Notes under the pieces: generated by a model
The model's database searches: none
What the model was told of the DNA's origin: nothing
Seen by the model: only the letters and a program-made list of their open reading frames with translations
Part shown: positions 32,302-43,608 of the stretch, piece after piece
Numbering within the stretch: the first letter of the stretch is position 1
Layout of the letters: every line of letters starts with the position of its first letter
Origin: Panicum virgatum
Lineage: Eukaryota; Streptophyta; Magnoliopsida; Poales; Poaceae
Direction: 5' to 3'
Assembly: GCF_016808335.1 (NCBI RefSeq)
Contig: NC_053146.1
Location: forward strand, 30,915,495 to 30,979,494
Length of the DNA: 64,000 nt
Program-made: the position numbers and the translations under genes

Positions 32302-33203
32302 ATGGCTGATGTTCCGGGCACTCTTTTGGATGGTGCGGGCCACACCCACACCAATGGACTCCACTAGGAGGGTTGTCCTCGTCTTTTGTGGGAATCTCTC
32401 CAACTCTTTTGTTACATAGAGCCGCCATAGTATGAATGCTTCACATATACAGCGGAAGGAGTTATCCGTTGTACTGTGAAGATGACCATACGACAACATC
32501 CTTTTCGAGCCCACTGGCAGCCCATAGAGATTGAGGCATTTGGGTACCGCTTCGCTAACACTATCGAAGCTGCCGCTTTAGAGGCTATTACTATTTTCTG
32601 CAAGCAGCATCCTAATGAAGTGGCAGAGTACCATATCGGCCTTTTCCCCGCTGCAGACTACCACAACCCCGAATGGTCTTTTAGGGTGGAGCACTGTGCA
32701 CACCTAGTTGGGGATTCAGCGGGAGATACGATACATATGATGGTCAGATTTATGAATGCCTAGCTTCGCCATCAGGAGTTACAGCACTGCGGTATTATCC
32801 AATTGGTTAGTGAGGCACAGGTTACTCATAGCAAGCTGGATAGGCAAATCACTCAGGCGGAAAGAGCTTCAGGCAGCAGTTACTGCCCGGACGAGGTGAT
32901 AGCTCAATGTGAAGAGACGATAGGCCACCGAGAGGACCAAATCGTCGAGAGCTCCTTCAGGAACAAGCTCAGGACCTCACTTCAGAGCTTGAGGATGCTT
33001 ATGCTTATATTGAGTACCTCCAAGAACACCCGATGGCACCCGATGTCCCAGATCATCCTGCGGGAAACGAAGAAGAAGATCCAGAAGAAATTGAAGGAGT
33101 TTCTGATCTTGACTTTGAGCATGAAGGTCCAGAGCCCGAAGCTCAGAGCAATGACCTTTCTTTCGGCAGCGAGTCTTCAGTCGGCAACCTCGATGATTTT
33201 TAG
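32302..33203 (+). pseudogene. Extra ORF upstream of gag in the chromovirus (copy A)
   Basis: The frame starts MADVPGTLLDGAGHTHTNG at 32302, before gag and in the sense direction. Two in-frame TAG codons follow within 45 codons (also in copy B), then a conserved body with HWQPIEIEAFGYRFA and EAITIFCKQHPNEVA. A private TAG at 32761 (CAG in copy B), frameshifts and a 37-bp deletion near 32951 break it further. The C-terminal part is highly acidic and ends GNLDDF before TAG at 33201. I know of similar unnamed proteins ahead of gag in grass Tekay-like elements, but their function is unknown to me. It has neither a zinc knuckle nor a protease motif. 33204-33546 is a spacer with no gene. Confidence 0.65.
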
Positions 33204-33546
33204 ATCGTCGAAGCTTTTAGGCTTGACTTCTTTTAGAAGTAGAACTGTGAGTGGTGTAATATAGCCTGGAGGGAAACACTACTTGTTGTAGCAGAGCTGT
33301 ATGGAGTAGGTTGTGATGTTTGTAGCATGTACACCGCCTTAACAGTAACACAAGCTTGGAATAAATGGCTATGTCTTTGTGGAAACATTGTCATTCTTTA
33401 TAGTTTTGAACTGAATAGAATGTGAGATGTGCATGTTGTTACAATCAATACCATTCTATTTACCATTGTTTTCTGTTTTGCACTATGCCATTTGGTAATG
33501 GAAGTAAAGATAAACTGTGATCTAATGGATATCTTCCATGATTCAG

Positions 33547-35606
33547 ATGGTGGGCTCAACGCGTGGTACCCCGGAAGGGTTTACCCATGGCCAAACTAGT
33601 GGGTCTCAGCAACCGCCGCCACCACCTCCTAATCTGGCGGAAGTTATGGCCTTGCAAACCGAGTTGCTACGTCAACTAGTGCAGGGGCAGCAAAACCAGC
33701 CACGCTCTTAGCAACGAGGACGTGATGATCATATTCCCCCGGCATCTAGATATCAGGATTTCTTTGGTACCCAGCCCCCGCTGTTCCGTAAGACTGACGA
33801 GCCCCTGGATGCAGATGCATGGCTTCGGACCATAGAGTCGAAGTTTGCTTTATTGCCAGTACCATTCTCCGAAGCAAATAAAACCCTCTTCACAGCCCAG
33901 CAGTTACGTGGCACCGCCCGCATCTGCTGGGATAATTATCGTGCCATGCTGCCCGCAGATCATGTCGTCACTTGGGAAGAATTCAGGACCGCCTTCAGGG
34001 CGCATCACATTCCCGAGGGACTCTTGGAGCAAAAGTTAAATGAATTATTGGCGCTTACTCAAGGAAACCATACTGTGCTTCAATATGCACAGGTCTTCAA
34101 TCACCTATGCCAGTACGCCGGTCATCATGCCGATAGTGATGCCAAGAAGCAGGATCGTTTCCATCGTGGTCTTAACACCAAGCTCAAGGAGCATCTTAAC
34201 CTTGTTTACCCCAACAATTTTAATGAGCTGGTGAATATGGCCATTACTCAGGACAATTGCATTACAGCGCATCGTGCTGAGAAGAAGAGGAAGGCACCGA
34301 CTGGACCCTCTAGTGCGCAGCTGCCGCTGTATCATTTGGTGCAGAATACAGTTCCTAGGGCCCCACAGAGAAATCCTCCATCGGGAGAAGAAGCGGAAGG
34401 CAGATGGGTTTTCAGGCCACCCTAGCGGCAAGGAGCAGCTAGACCTCATATGCCTCAACAGCAACAATCTGGGCCAAGGCCAAGGTTTCAACAGCCCAAT
34501 CGGGTGAATGGTAACAACCGTTGCTTTACTTGTGGAAGTCATTCACACTTCGTCAGGAATTGCCTCCAAAACCAGAAACCTGCTCAAGGTCAGAATTCTA
34601 ATCAGAACAACCAAGGCAAGGGTAAAAAGTAAGTTGTGCAAGTCAAGCAAGGGAAGATCAACTTTACTACTCTTGCTGAACTTCTGAAGGGCGCACCGAT
34701 TATGACGGGTACATTCTATATTAATCATAAGCCTGCAGTCATACTGTTTGATTCTGGTGCAACCCATAGTTTTATTAGTACTAAATGTGGGGCAAGACTA
34801 GGATTGGATCCTAATCATACCAAGGCACCATACATGATTACCACACCTGGTGGTAAAATACCTTCCAATCGAATCCTTAGGCATGTGCCAATTCAGTTGT
34901 GTAGCAAGCTGATTAAAACCGCCTTGATTTTTTTAAGCCTCGAAGGTATGGATGTTATCTTGGGTATGGACTGGATGACCCAACATAAAGTACTGTTAGA
35001 TATCTCTTCCTGAGCTGTTGAGATTGATTCACCATACCAAGGAGCCACTACCCTTTATCTTCCATCCCAAAAATACATCACTTATTGTACCTTTGCCATA
35101 GAAGGTAACAAACTTGATGACATCCCGGTAGTATGAGAGTATGCGGATGTCTTTCTGGCTATGCGTGGATTATAGACCTCTCAATGCGGTGACAATTAAG
35201 AATAAGTATCCTCTTCCACGCATTGACATCCTGTTTGACCAGTTAGCTGGAGCTAAGGTTTTCTCTAAGATTGATCTCCGTTCTGGTTACCATCAGAACA
35301 AAATTAAGCCATGTGACATTCCGAAGACGGTCTTTTCTACCAGATATGGACTTTATGAATATCTAGTTATGTCTTTTGGCCTTACCAATGCACCGGCTTA
35401 TTTCATGTATCTTATGAATTCGGTGTTTATGCCAGAACTAGACAAGTTTGTCATTGTTTTCATTGACGGCATTCTGATCTATTCCAAAAATAAAGAGGAT
35501 CATGCTAACCACTTGCGAGTTATTCTTCAAAGATTACGGGATCATCGCTTATATGCTGAATTCTCGAAGTGTGAATTCTAGTTAGATAGTGTGAAATTTT
35601 TGGGAC
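33547..35606 (+). pseudogene. Chromovirus gag-protease-RT polyprotein, cut by an LTR insertion (copy A)
   Basis: One reading frame starts at ATG 33547 and would make capsid, protease and reverse transcriptase. In order: a Pro/Gln-rich start; Retrotrans_gag (about 33720-34230, WEEFRTAFRAHHIP); a zinc knuckle CFTCGSHSHFVRNC (about 34520); an aspartic protease active site FDSGATHSFIS (about 34748); then RT with [20 protein letters not shown]. Stops in frame are at 33709, 34423, 34630, 35011 and 35133. A 224-bp deletion at about 35157 removes the protease-RT linker and the start of RT. The catalytic motif reads FIDG where copy B has FIDD, so a metal-binding Asp is lost. The frame ends where an Athila LTR begins at 35607; RNase H, integrase and chromodomain are absent from the window. 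Confidence 0.9.
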
Positions 35607-37133
35607 TGTTAACGATCATTAAGTACGAAATATGACCGTCAACTATACTCATTAAAGAAGGAAAACAATACCTCTTACTCGCATATTTGTATCACTAACC
35701 TAGGTCCACTGTTGTTTTCGAGAATTTATGTTTTCAGGAGCACAAGTCTGGAATTAGACGAAAACACGACGAATACACAGACAGAAGACACAGACGAGCA
35801 TGTCCTGCGTAACATGAGTAAAGGAGGCCCACAAACCAGACCAAACCGACCAACCAAGCCCAAGCACCGACCATCTAACATCAGGACCCACCAGGCAGTG
35901 TACTAGAGAAGGTCGGTGGCAAATGGTGCCAAGGGGGGTCGGCCGACCCCACCTGGCAGCCACTGAGGCTGAGTTTTGATTGGAAGCTTGATCCTATCCT
36001 CTAGAGGTCGGTTAGGCATGTTTCCATGTATAGATTTGGCGGGAACCGACCTCAAGCACTATATAAGGGGCTTCCCACCACTCTCTCTCACACACACCAC
36101 TTGAATGCCTCTCTCTCTACACTCTCTTGTGACTTGTACTCCTTAGGGTAGTGGAGCTAGGCTAGTACTTCATCTCCTTAGCGAATCCAGTCATCCTCGG
36201 GGTCGGCGAGCAATCCTTGGCCTCTGGTATGGCTTTGTATTTTGAATTTCTTTATGCTATTCATATTGAGTTCGTTCTTTGTTATCTTTCTATGTTCGTA
36301 GCTTGCTTAGCCTTGATCAGTGCTTTACCAAGTTATTCTAGTTGCATGCTTAGACCAGATGATCTGGGTAAGGATATCGGTTCGTTGTGCTTTTGGGCTT
36401 GCCTTAGCATCTTACCTGTCCATCCTAAGGGTGGGGGACCTGGGGGTGCTAGGGTAGTGACCTCATATGCGGGCATGGTTCCCGGGTATGCAGGATCCTT
36501 CGGATATGACGGTGCTCCACGGTGTGACTGGGGTAGACCGCAGGTGGTGACAGCCCTGTCGGTCCGCCGAGAAGCTGCTTCTCGGTTAGCGTACTCCCCG
36601 ACGTTCGGGTACGGTGTTGGAGTTCATGGAAAGATAAAACAGGACTAGTTGTTCTCCAGTGCGGGTCATTCTCCCCGATGTCCCTAATTTCTCGGCACCT
36701 GCAGCTCTAAGCAATGTGGCTAACGTAACTTATCTGCTAACATGAATAGTATACTAGGAATCTTTGTCTATGCTCCCACTAACCTTAGGATTGCTTGTTT
36801 ATTCTTTATTCATGAGAGTTGGCTGTTCTGTGTGTGTCACATTACCCCTGATTATCATTCATTTATCACTTACCCCTGTATAGTCAGTGGTCTTTATCTT
36901 GTTTCATACGTGTCATGGTTATACAACTAAGTAAATATACTTTACACAACCTAGCCATCCCTTGGGAAAATATAAATAACAATACCCTGAATACTTCTAG
37001 GTGAAATGCTAAAACGGTATATCCGTGCGCTTGCGGATCTTTCTGTAAATATTAAGACATACCAACACCAGCATTTCTGGCGGCGTTGCTAGGAACTAAC
37101 CACTCCTAGTTACGACGCTAAGAAATGCCAACA
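35607..37133 (+). repeat. Athila-like 5' LTR inserted in the RT (copy A)
   Basis: 1527 bp from TGTTAACGATC to GCCAACA, followed by a primer site. The TATA-like box CTATATAAGGGG is at 36059-36070, and GTGCGCTTGCGGA lies near the end. The 143-codon frame at 36217-36648 is partly kept in copy B but lies inside LTR sequence. Confidence 0.88.
36059..36070 (+). promoter_or_regulatory. TATA-like box in the Athila LTR (copy A)
   Basis: CACTATATAAGGGGC, conserved in copy B at about 59957-59969. It is followed by a CT-rich tract typical of plant core promoters. Confidence 0.55.
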
Positions 37134-37141
37134 AGCATTTC

Positions 37142-37160
37142 TGGAGCCGTTGCCGGGGAT
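37142..37160 (+). other. Primer-binding site, tRNA-Asp type, mutated (copy A)
   Basis: TGGAGCCGTTGCCGGGGAT differs at one base from the site at 61042. It follows the LTR end by eight bases. Confidence 0.85.
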
Positions 37161-37291
37161 GGCACTAGGTGTAAAGTATATTTACTAAAGTACATTAACA
37201 TGGCAATATAAGTAAGAGGTAGCTACTGCTTATATAGGTTAATGTGTTTATCTTTTTGTTTTCTCCTGATTGGATGAAAACAGTGTAGTGT

Positions 37292-38880
37292 ATGTCTGGT
37301 TTCTCCTTGCTGACAAATTTTGTTGAAAATCCCGAGAAGCTCGTGAGAAGGGTCCGACCTCGCGTCGTCCCTCCTCCGATCTCGCAGTCGACAAGAGAGC
37401 CAACTTCCCAAGCACCATTAATCACTGAACTCATGGCTGAGAAGACTCTCCGTGACTTCTCCGTCCCCTCAACTGCCAATGTGGCAACTGGACCCAACGT
37501 TGATGTTGGGGACATGAACTTTGAGCTGAAGTCCAGCCTCATTAACATGGTGCAGGCTAGCCCATTCTGCGACAAGCCAAACGAGGACGCCAACGCCCAT
37601 CTCCAGAACTTTCTGGAGCTCTACAAGACCGTAACCATATGGGGCGTTACAACTGACGCTATCAGGCTCCGCCTGTTTCCTTTCTCCCTCCTGGGGAAGG
37701 CAAAACATTGGTTTTATTAGAACAAGGAAGTCGTCAGCACATGGGACAAGTGTTCAACAGCGTTCCTCACTAAATTCTTCCCGTTGGGCAAAACAAATGC
37801 CCTACATGGAAGAATTTCAAGTTTCCGGCAAACAGGGATTGAATCTATCCCAGAAGCTTGGGAGAGATTGCAAGAATACATACTCGCCTGTCCTCATCAT
37901 GGGATGGACGAGTGGCTCATGCTCCAAAGCTTCTACAACGAGCTAACGACTACATCCAGAGCCCACCTTGATGCTGCTGCTGGAGGAGCTTATCTCGACT
38001 TGACAATTGCCAAGACGAGGAGCGTTCCCAGCCCTGAACCAAAGGCAGAATGCATACCATCAAGGAGACGAACATGCTCGCCGCCAAGCTGGACCTCCTA
38101 ATGAAGAATCTTGATGAAGGGAACCGGCCACAGGTGCCTGTTCCCGTCCATGCCATGAACTCGTACTTTACGTGCGAGGTTTGTGGTGAAGGTGGACACT
38201 CAGGAAATGACTGCCCCGAGACCCAAGAAGATGCAGCCTACATCGACAACAACAACACCGAGTTCCGTCCACAAGGAGGCCAGGGGTGGGGTCAAGCACG
38301 CCCACCATTCCAAGGAGGAGGTAACAATTTTAACTCAAATTTCAATTCGAATTTCAATTCGAACCAAACCTCCTTGAGAGACTTAGTCTTTGGCCAAGCT
38401 AAAATCAATGAATCATTAAACAGAAAGCTTGCTGCCAATGATACAATTTTAGAAAGCATACATGCTAAAGTTGAAACTCTTTCTTCTGCTCATAAAAATC
38501 AATTAAGTTTCAACAAAATGATAGAAACTCAACTGGCTCAAATCGCTGCTGCTGCTCCTGTCTCTGAGAACGGGAAGATCCCGGGGCAACCCGAATCTCT
38601 CGTTGAAACTGCAAATATGGTGTCTACCGGGTGGGGCAACCTTCCCCGGCAGACTTCGCAAACTAACCATGCAGGCAGGTACAATCCCCCAAAGAATGAT
38701 ACCTGGAATGGCCTGGTAGCAGCAATTCAAGAAGATCCAGGGGTCCCCATGATCAGCTGCTCAATCTTCAATCAATACTATGAGCATGCACTCTGAGACC
38801 TAGGGGCTAGTGTCAACATTATGCCCATGGTGATATGTGAGAAACTCTTATACCCTGCTCTCTCCCCTACACACACCTTG
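37292..38880 (+). pseudogene. Athila gag-protease (copy A)
   Basis: The frame starts MSGFSLLTNFVENPEKL. Retrotrans_gag lies at about 37540-37990 (LFPFSLLGKAK, PEAWERLQEYI). A private stop at 37718 (TAG, CAG in copy B) and a 43-bp deletion with frameshift at about 38010 split it; the frame resumes at 38050. A zinc knuckle CEVCGEGGHSGNDC lies at about 38174-38215, followed by Gly/Asn/Gln-rich and coiled segments and, after a stop at 38794, the start of a retropepsin (DLGASVNIMP, about 38797-38826). The homology then fades at about 38.9 kb, and no RT, RNase H or integrase follows, so the element was cut here before the duplication. It packages RNA in intact relatives; this copy is dead. Confidence 0.88.
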
Positions 38881-38899
38881 TGCACAGCATATTACTCTT

Positions 38900-40090
38900 C
38901 CCATATGTACTTATGAAAAATTGGCACATACCTAAGGTTCTAGAAGATGGGGCGTATTTGTTTTTCATCCCTCGGTCTTGAGCGGTTGTTGGACTGAACA
39001 ACCTTCATCGGAATGTTCCCTGCTACCTGTTCAGGTTCTCAACTCGGATTTTTGCAAGAGTTTTCGAAAGAGGTTCAGGTCTCCCAATGGTACTCTCGAG
39101 TCGCTCAAAGTGTATGATCCTCACATATGGTCGAGAAATATGACCATCTTCTTCCTATCTCCAAGGCTGATATGTTGAGTTTATGAGTAGGAAAATGTAT
39201 GCATACCTTGGTTACCTGTATTGCTTAGCCGAAGGGTGATCCGAGTCAGGGTCGGTACTTAGCCAAATCCAGGTCTCATGGAACATGGGGGTTTTGGAGG
39301 GTATGGAATAGATGGTATGAATGGCTTCCCATTTATTTGAACTCCATAATTTGCAACTTGAAATGGAGAGTGGGCTTCTCTTTTTCTTTCTTTTTCTTTT
39401 TTTTAAAGAAGATAACTCCACTCTCCTTTGCTAGAATATCATGAATTTTTCTCTTTGGAAGAATGGGGAAGCTTTTGTGGAATGAACTTGTGGTATATGA
39501 GATGGTGATTGCGGGGACACATAGCTGGCAAGAGTGGATGTCAATTCCCGGAGTGGGTGACTGATAGGCCGGCTATGCTAGGGCTAGCAAATGGTGGATT
39601 TGTGGGATAGAGACCTGTAGAAGGCAAGTACCATTCCCGAAGTGGATGCACTATTCGACATAGCTCAAAGTAAATTTAGATAGCTCAAAACGGTTTGTGC
39701 AATATAAGGCTCTGGATGGGTCATTTTTACCATGGGAAACCTTCACCAAAATTTCAGTTTTTAAAAGAATTCCGAGGGGTTCCCTACTAGAGCAGCAGTT
39801 TAAATTCCGGTTTGGGCTATCTCGAATCCCGCAACAACTTAGACTTTCAGAAATTAAACTCATGCCTCCACACAACTAGATTTTCAGTGGAACTACTATG
39901 TGCCAACTAGTTCAAATACTAGGAGAGTAAAAAGTTGTAAACGAGGCACATACAGAGTTTAAATAGAGCAACTATTCATCATTTCCAAAGTGAGAGCTCA
40001 CACAGATTTCCACTCATATATTTTATTCAAAGCATGTAAATATTTTTGGTGGTTTTTGTTTATAGATTATTTGTTCATTACTACTACTAC

Positions 40091-40137
<47 letters not shown>

Positions 40138-40189
40138 TGGCATGGCTACTGAATGGAAAGAAACGGTGCGATGACTTACCTGGCGGTGT
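38900..40189 (-). other. 3' untranslated part of a minus-strand Athila-like element (copy A)
   Basis: From about 38.94 kb the sequence resembles the region at about 43.80-43.98 kb of the neighbouring minus-strand element in the same orientation: CAATGTGTATATGTCCTTACC there against AAGTGTATGATCCTCACA here. It then leads on the minus strand from the gag tail at 40190. Short frames have no domain. The strand switch at about 38.9 kb is shared by copy B. Confidence 0.5.
40090..40138. repeat. (TTA)n microsatellite
   Basis: About 16 uninterrupted TTA units, just beyond the last stretch comparable with copy B. Confidence 0.98.
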
Positions 40190-40722
40190 GACTCCCCCCA
40201 AGCTTCGATGAAGCTCAGTCCTCCTCATCGGAGTCCTACTCTCCCTCATCGGGGTCCTCATTATCATCATCCTTGTCCTCCTCCTCGTTGTTGTTGTTCT
40301 CCTCGTCATCGTCATTGTCCTGTTCGGGCGGCTGGTACTGCTGGTTCTGGTACGACTGGGACTGCTAATAGTCCAGCCCAAGGTGGATGAAGATGTTCGA
40401 GATGTCGTACTGCAAGGCAGAGGTCAACCCCTAGCTCTCCTGGGTGAGCTGGGTGTTGTGTGTCATCGTGTCCTGCATCTCCTACTGCTGCGTCCCGAGT
40501 GTGCTGATGCGATTCGAAAGGTCCGTGATGCTCCGAAGAATCGGGTCCTCATAGTTGAAGCGTGCCGACGATGAGGTATCCATCTGTGGACCATAAGACG
40601 AATGCATACCTGTGGGGTAGTGCGGTCCTTGTCCACCGGCGAATCCGCTACTGCTGGCCTGGTACGGGTCATAGTTGTAATGACCGTACGCCTCCTCGAA
40701 GCTCATGTTCTCCGTGGATGGC
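40190..40722 (-). pseudogene. Athila-like gag C-terminal fragment
   Basis: Minus-strand reading gives MSFEEAYGHYNYDPYQASSS (from 40706), then FNYEDPILRSITDLSNRIS, a Gln-rich coiled stretch, a stop, a hydrophobic turn, and a long Asp/Glu/Asn-rich acidic tail (about 40380-40210) with stops. A CTTGGGGGGAGT polypurine motif follows at about 40187-40203 on the minus strand. The N-terminal part is missing because the element at 40723 inserted into it. Confidence 0.6.
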
Positions 40723-43573
40723 TGTTGGGTATTTTAGCATCACGAATAAATCCGCAAGCGCACGAATACCGTTGTAGCTTTCACCTCAGAATATTCCAAG
40801 GGTTATCGAATCCACAGGGAACTTGTGTGCACTCTCTTCTATTCTAATCGGTCCAAGGACACACCAAGATAGGTAGAAGGGAAGAGAGGATTCCTAAGAT
40901 AGCGCTACTGCTGAGTTAAAGGCCGATCTCTCTGGCACAATACTCGCTTCGGGCACTGGCTTACAACTGGTCTGCCAGTCGACTCCGGCCAACAGCTCTA
41001 CGCTATATCTTAACATGGAGGATTACGAAGGACCAATAGGGCTGTCACCACCTATGGCCTACCTCTACTAAACCGTGGGATATAAGGCAAACGAAGGATA
41101 ACCACTAGCCTAGACACCACGTCTACGCTATTGATTACTACTGCAATCTAACTACGTATGAGCTCCCGTAGTAAACTATAGCACTCTGTATTAATATAGA
41201 GCGACGAACCCATGAGTAAGAGAACTGATCTCACTCAACTACAAGCACTACTAGCATATACTATACCAGGTAAAATACTAGAGATAGGAACCACGAATAC
41301 TTACTAAACCCCGAAGAATGTAGCAGCATCCGTAGAGGTACAAGCTAGGGTAGAGTGCCGACACTCCGGAACTTCTCCCGAACTACTCCCTCACTCTCAT
41401 AGAGGTACAATTTGGAGAAGAGCGCCGAAGACTGGCGCCCCTCCTAAGTACCTCTATCCTCTCCGTAAGCTAACACAACTCTAAACACAAGAGGAGGCTT
41501 GAAGTTGAGCACTTGGATGGATGTGAACTCCAACTTGGTGGTTGTGTTGAAATGGAGCCTCTCCCCTCATATTTATAGAGGGGGTACATGGTGCTTTCGG
41601 CTGAGGATTGAGCTGGTGCCTCCTTGCACCGCCTTTGGCATCGAATGAGGGATCTCCACGTGGAAGATGAGGCCGAGGCGAACCGACCTTAGGTCGGGCG
41701 ACCTGGTTGGTCGGCCGACCAAAAAAGGTGGCCGAACCGCCTCAAACTTGGTCTGCAGGCTGCTAGGTGGGCCCCCATGTCATACCCAGGGGTGTGGTTT
41801 AGATGCTCTGGTGGGCCCGTGGATCCTCGTGAATGCGTCTGATTCATTGAGAGGGTGTTGCCACGGATTGATGACGTGTCACCTTGCTTGTGGGCTGCAT
41901 TCCTTCTCATGTGAGGCTATTTAGTGGGCCATTTGATCCTTGTTGAAATGAACATGGCACCATTTATGCCATTTAGTGATTTTGGTGATCGAATGACAAC
42001 ACAACTCTTGGGCTAATATGATTGTTAAGAAAACCATTCTCAGGCTTTTAGGTTCAAGTGATGACAAAGAGAAAGAAAAGATAGGCGTAGCAAGGCCCGA
42101 AGGGCCGCCCCTACGAGGGTTCCGCCAAGGGCATCGGTGCATCCGATGGTAGTCGGAAGAACCGACGCTATGGAATTCTGGTGCAGAAGGGAATCGAAGC
42201 CAAGTCAGTCTATAGGCACCGGTTGAACCGACGGGTCAAAAAGGGGCATCAGTGCATTGGGCGTCCTATGTTCCAGAGACGATGTCAAGCGCCCAGGAGA
42301 AGATTCTTCAGCACTGGTTCAACCGACGGTGCATTGGAGTATTGCGTCGGTGCAATGACGTCAGCGCCCAGAAGAAGATTCTTAAGCATCGGATGAACCA
42401 GTGATGCATCGGTACAAAGCGTCGGTTCAACCGGTGATCACTGCGTCAGCTGTCAGGAGTTCAACGGCTACTTCGGGTTATGAGTGACCGGAAGAACCGA
42501 CGCTACCGCAGCCAGAGGCATCGGTTCTTCCGGTGATACGTAGATTTTCAGCTGACCGTTGGAGCAACGGCTACAAGACTTGGTGGCCTATATATACACC
42601 TCACCCCGGCCATTTGAAGATTGCTAGAGTTGCTGGACATCCCACACACACCCAAGAACATCTCCAAGCCATACAAAAGCATCAAGATCATATCCTTAGC
42701 CCTTAGCACACTTTGAGAGTGTTGAGTAAAGGTTAGCTCTTAGTGAGTGTGATTGCAAGGCTTAGAGCCTTTGTGCTGTGGTTCATTAGCGAACCAAAAC
42801 AAAAGCTTGGTGCGCCGGCACCTTAGAGCGTGAAGCTCGCCGGCAACGTCATCGACCCTCCGACTTGGTGTGGAGCGGTGACGACATCTTTGTGCGGGGG
42901 ACGTGGAGACCCCCATCCTTTGTGGAGAAGCTTCTTAGTGGAACCCGGGGCCAAGGTGACCGTGATTGTGTTCACGAAAGAGACTTGGTGGCCGAGTAGC
43001 AATACTCTTAGTGAGTGCTACAACAACGTGGATGTAGGTGTGCCTTTGTGGCTAACCGAACCACAGGATAAACACCCGCATCACGAGTTTGCTATCTCCT
43101 ATCCCGCTCTTTAAGCTTCCGCATTTCATACTAGCAATTTGTGTGCCTTTACTTTCATAGAATAGTTTCTTGATAGGAAAGGCTATAGGTTGCTAAACTC
43201 TTTTGGGATAGGGTTTTCACGCTAGAACAACCTAGTTGCACATCTAGATAGCATGTTTTAGTTTAAGTTTTGTGCAAACTAGTTGGAGCTATAGGTCTAA
43301 GTTTTTAGAGAGCCTAATTCACCCCCTCCCCCTCTTAGGCTAGAGCACCCGATCACTTTCACTTGTACGTAGTTGCACATTTTGCCTTGAACTGAGGAGT
43401 GTGTTTCCCTACTCATGAAGTGTGTTTTCACCCTTATTTCACCTGCATACAAATATTTACCAACACTCGTGGAAATGGTCAGTAATAAACCCCTACCACT
43501 ATGTTGATGTTTACATTTTATGTATTTATGCAGGAGTTGATAGCCTAAATTTGGTACTTAAGAGCCGTCAACA
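40723..43573 (-). repeat. 3' LTR, interrupted by a solo LTR
   Basis: Matches 48166-49470 closely. Without the insertion (41944-43361 plus one 5-bp duplication) it is 1428 bp. On the minus strand it begins TGTTGACGGCTC and ends ACCCAACA. The TATA-like box is at about 41570-41582 (minus). Confidence 0.9.
41944..43361 (+). mobile_element. SIRE-like copia solo LTR with target duplication
   Basis: 1418 bp starting TGAAATGAAC and ending CACTTTCA, flanked on both sides by CTTGT (41939-41943 and 43362-43366). The uninterrupted LTR at about 49.4 kb has a single CTTGT, which confirms the insertion. TATA-like CCTATATATACACC lies at 42587-42600, and CACCCCCTCCCCCTCTTAGG near the end is typical of SIRE/Maximus copia LTRs. 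It has no internal region, so the two LTRs probably recombined. Upstream of the TATA box a segment of about 75 bp is repeated (GCGCCCAG at 42289 and 42364), with ACCGACG/CATCGGT words. The 94-codon frame at 42830-43114 is not a known protein. Confidence 0.92.
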
Positions 43574-43608
43574 ACTCCCCCACACTTAGCCTTTGCTCGT
43601 CCTCGAGT
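43574..43608 (-). other. Polypurine tract with conserved upstream module
   Basis: The minus strand reads TACTCGAGGACGAGCAAAGG then CTAAGTGTGGGGGAGT and the LTR start TGTTGACGG. Confidence 0.88.

Larger units (their letters stand above)
30542..40064 (+). repeat. Duplicated nest, copy A
   Basis: Collinear with 54186-64000 at an offset of 23.64-23.94 kb, with high identity over LTR, ORFs, a nested LTR and a fused fragment. The offset steps mark deletions in copy A of about 37 bp (near 32951), 224 bp (at about 35157) and 43 bp (at about 38010). The left break is at AGCCTAGTAACTG. The right limit is not reached, because copy B leaves the window. Confidence 0.95.

Noticed and set aside
34105..34542. 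145-codon minus-strand frame (and 57779-58441, 220 codons)
   Set aside because: These are antisense shadows of the gag gene.
36217..36648. 143-codon frame, also partly open at 60129-60587
   Set aside because: It lies within LTR sequence across the promoter and transcribed leader. Similarity between the copies is explained by the duplication.
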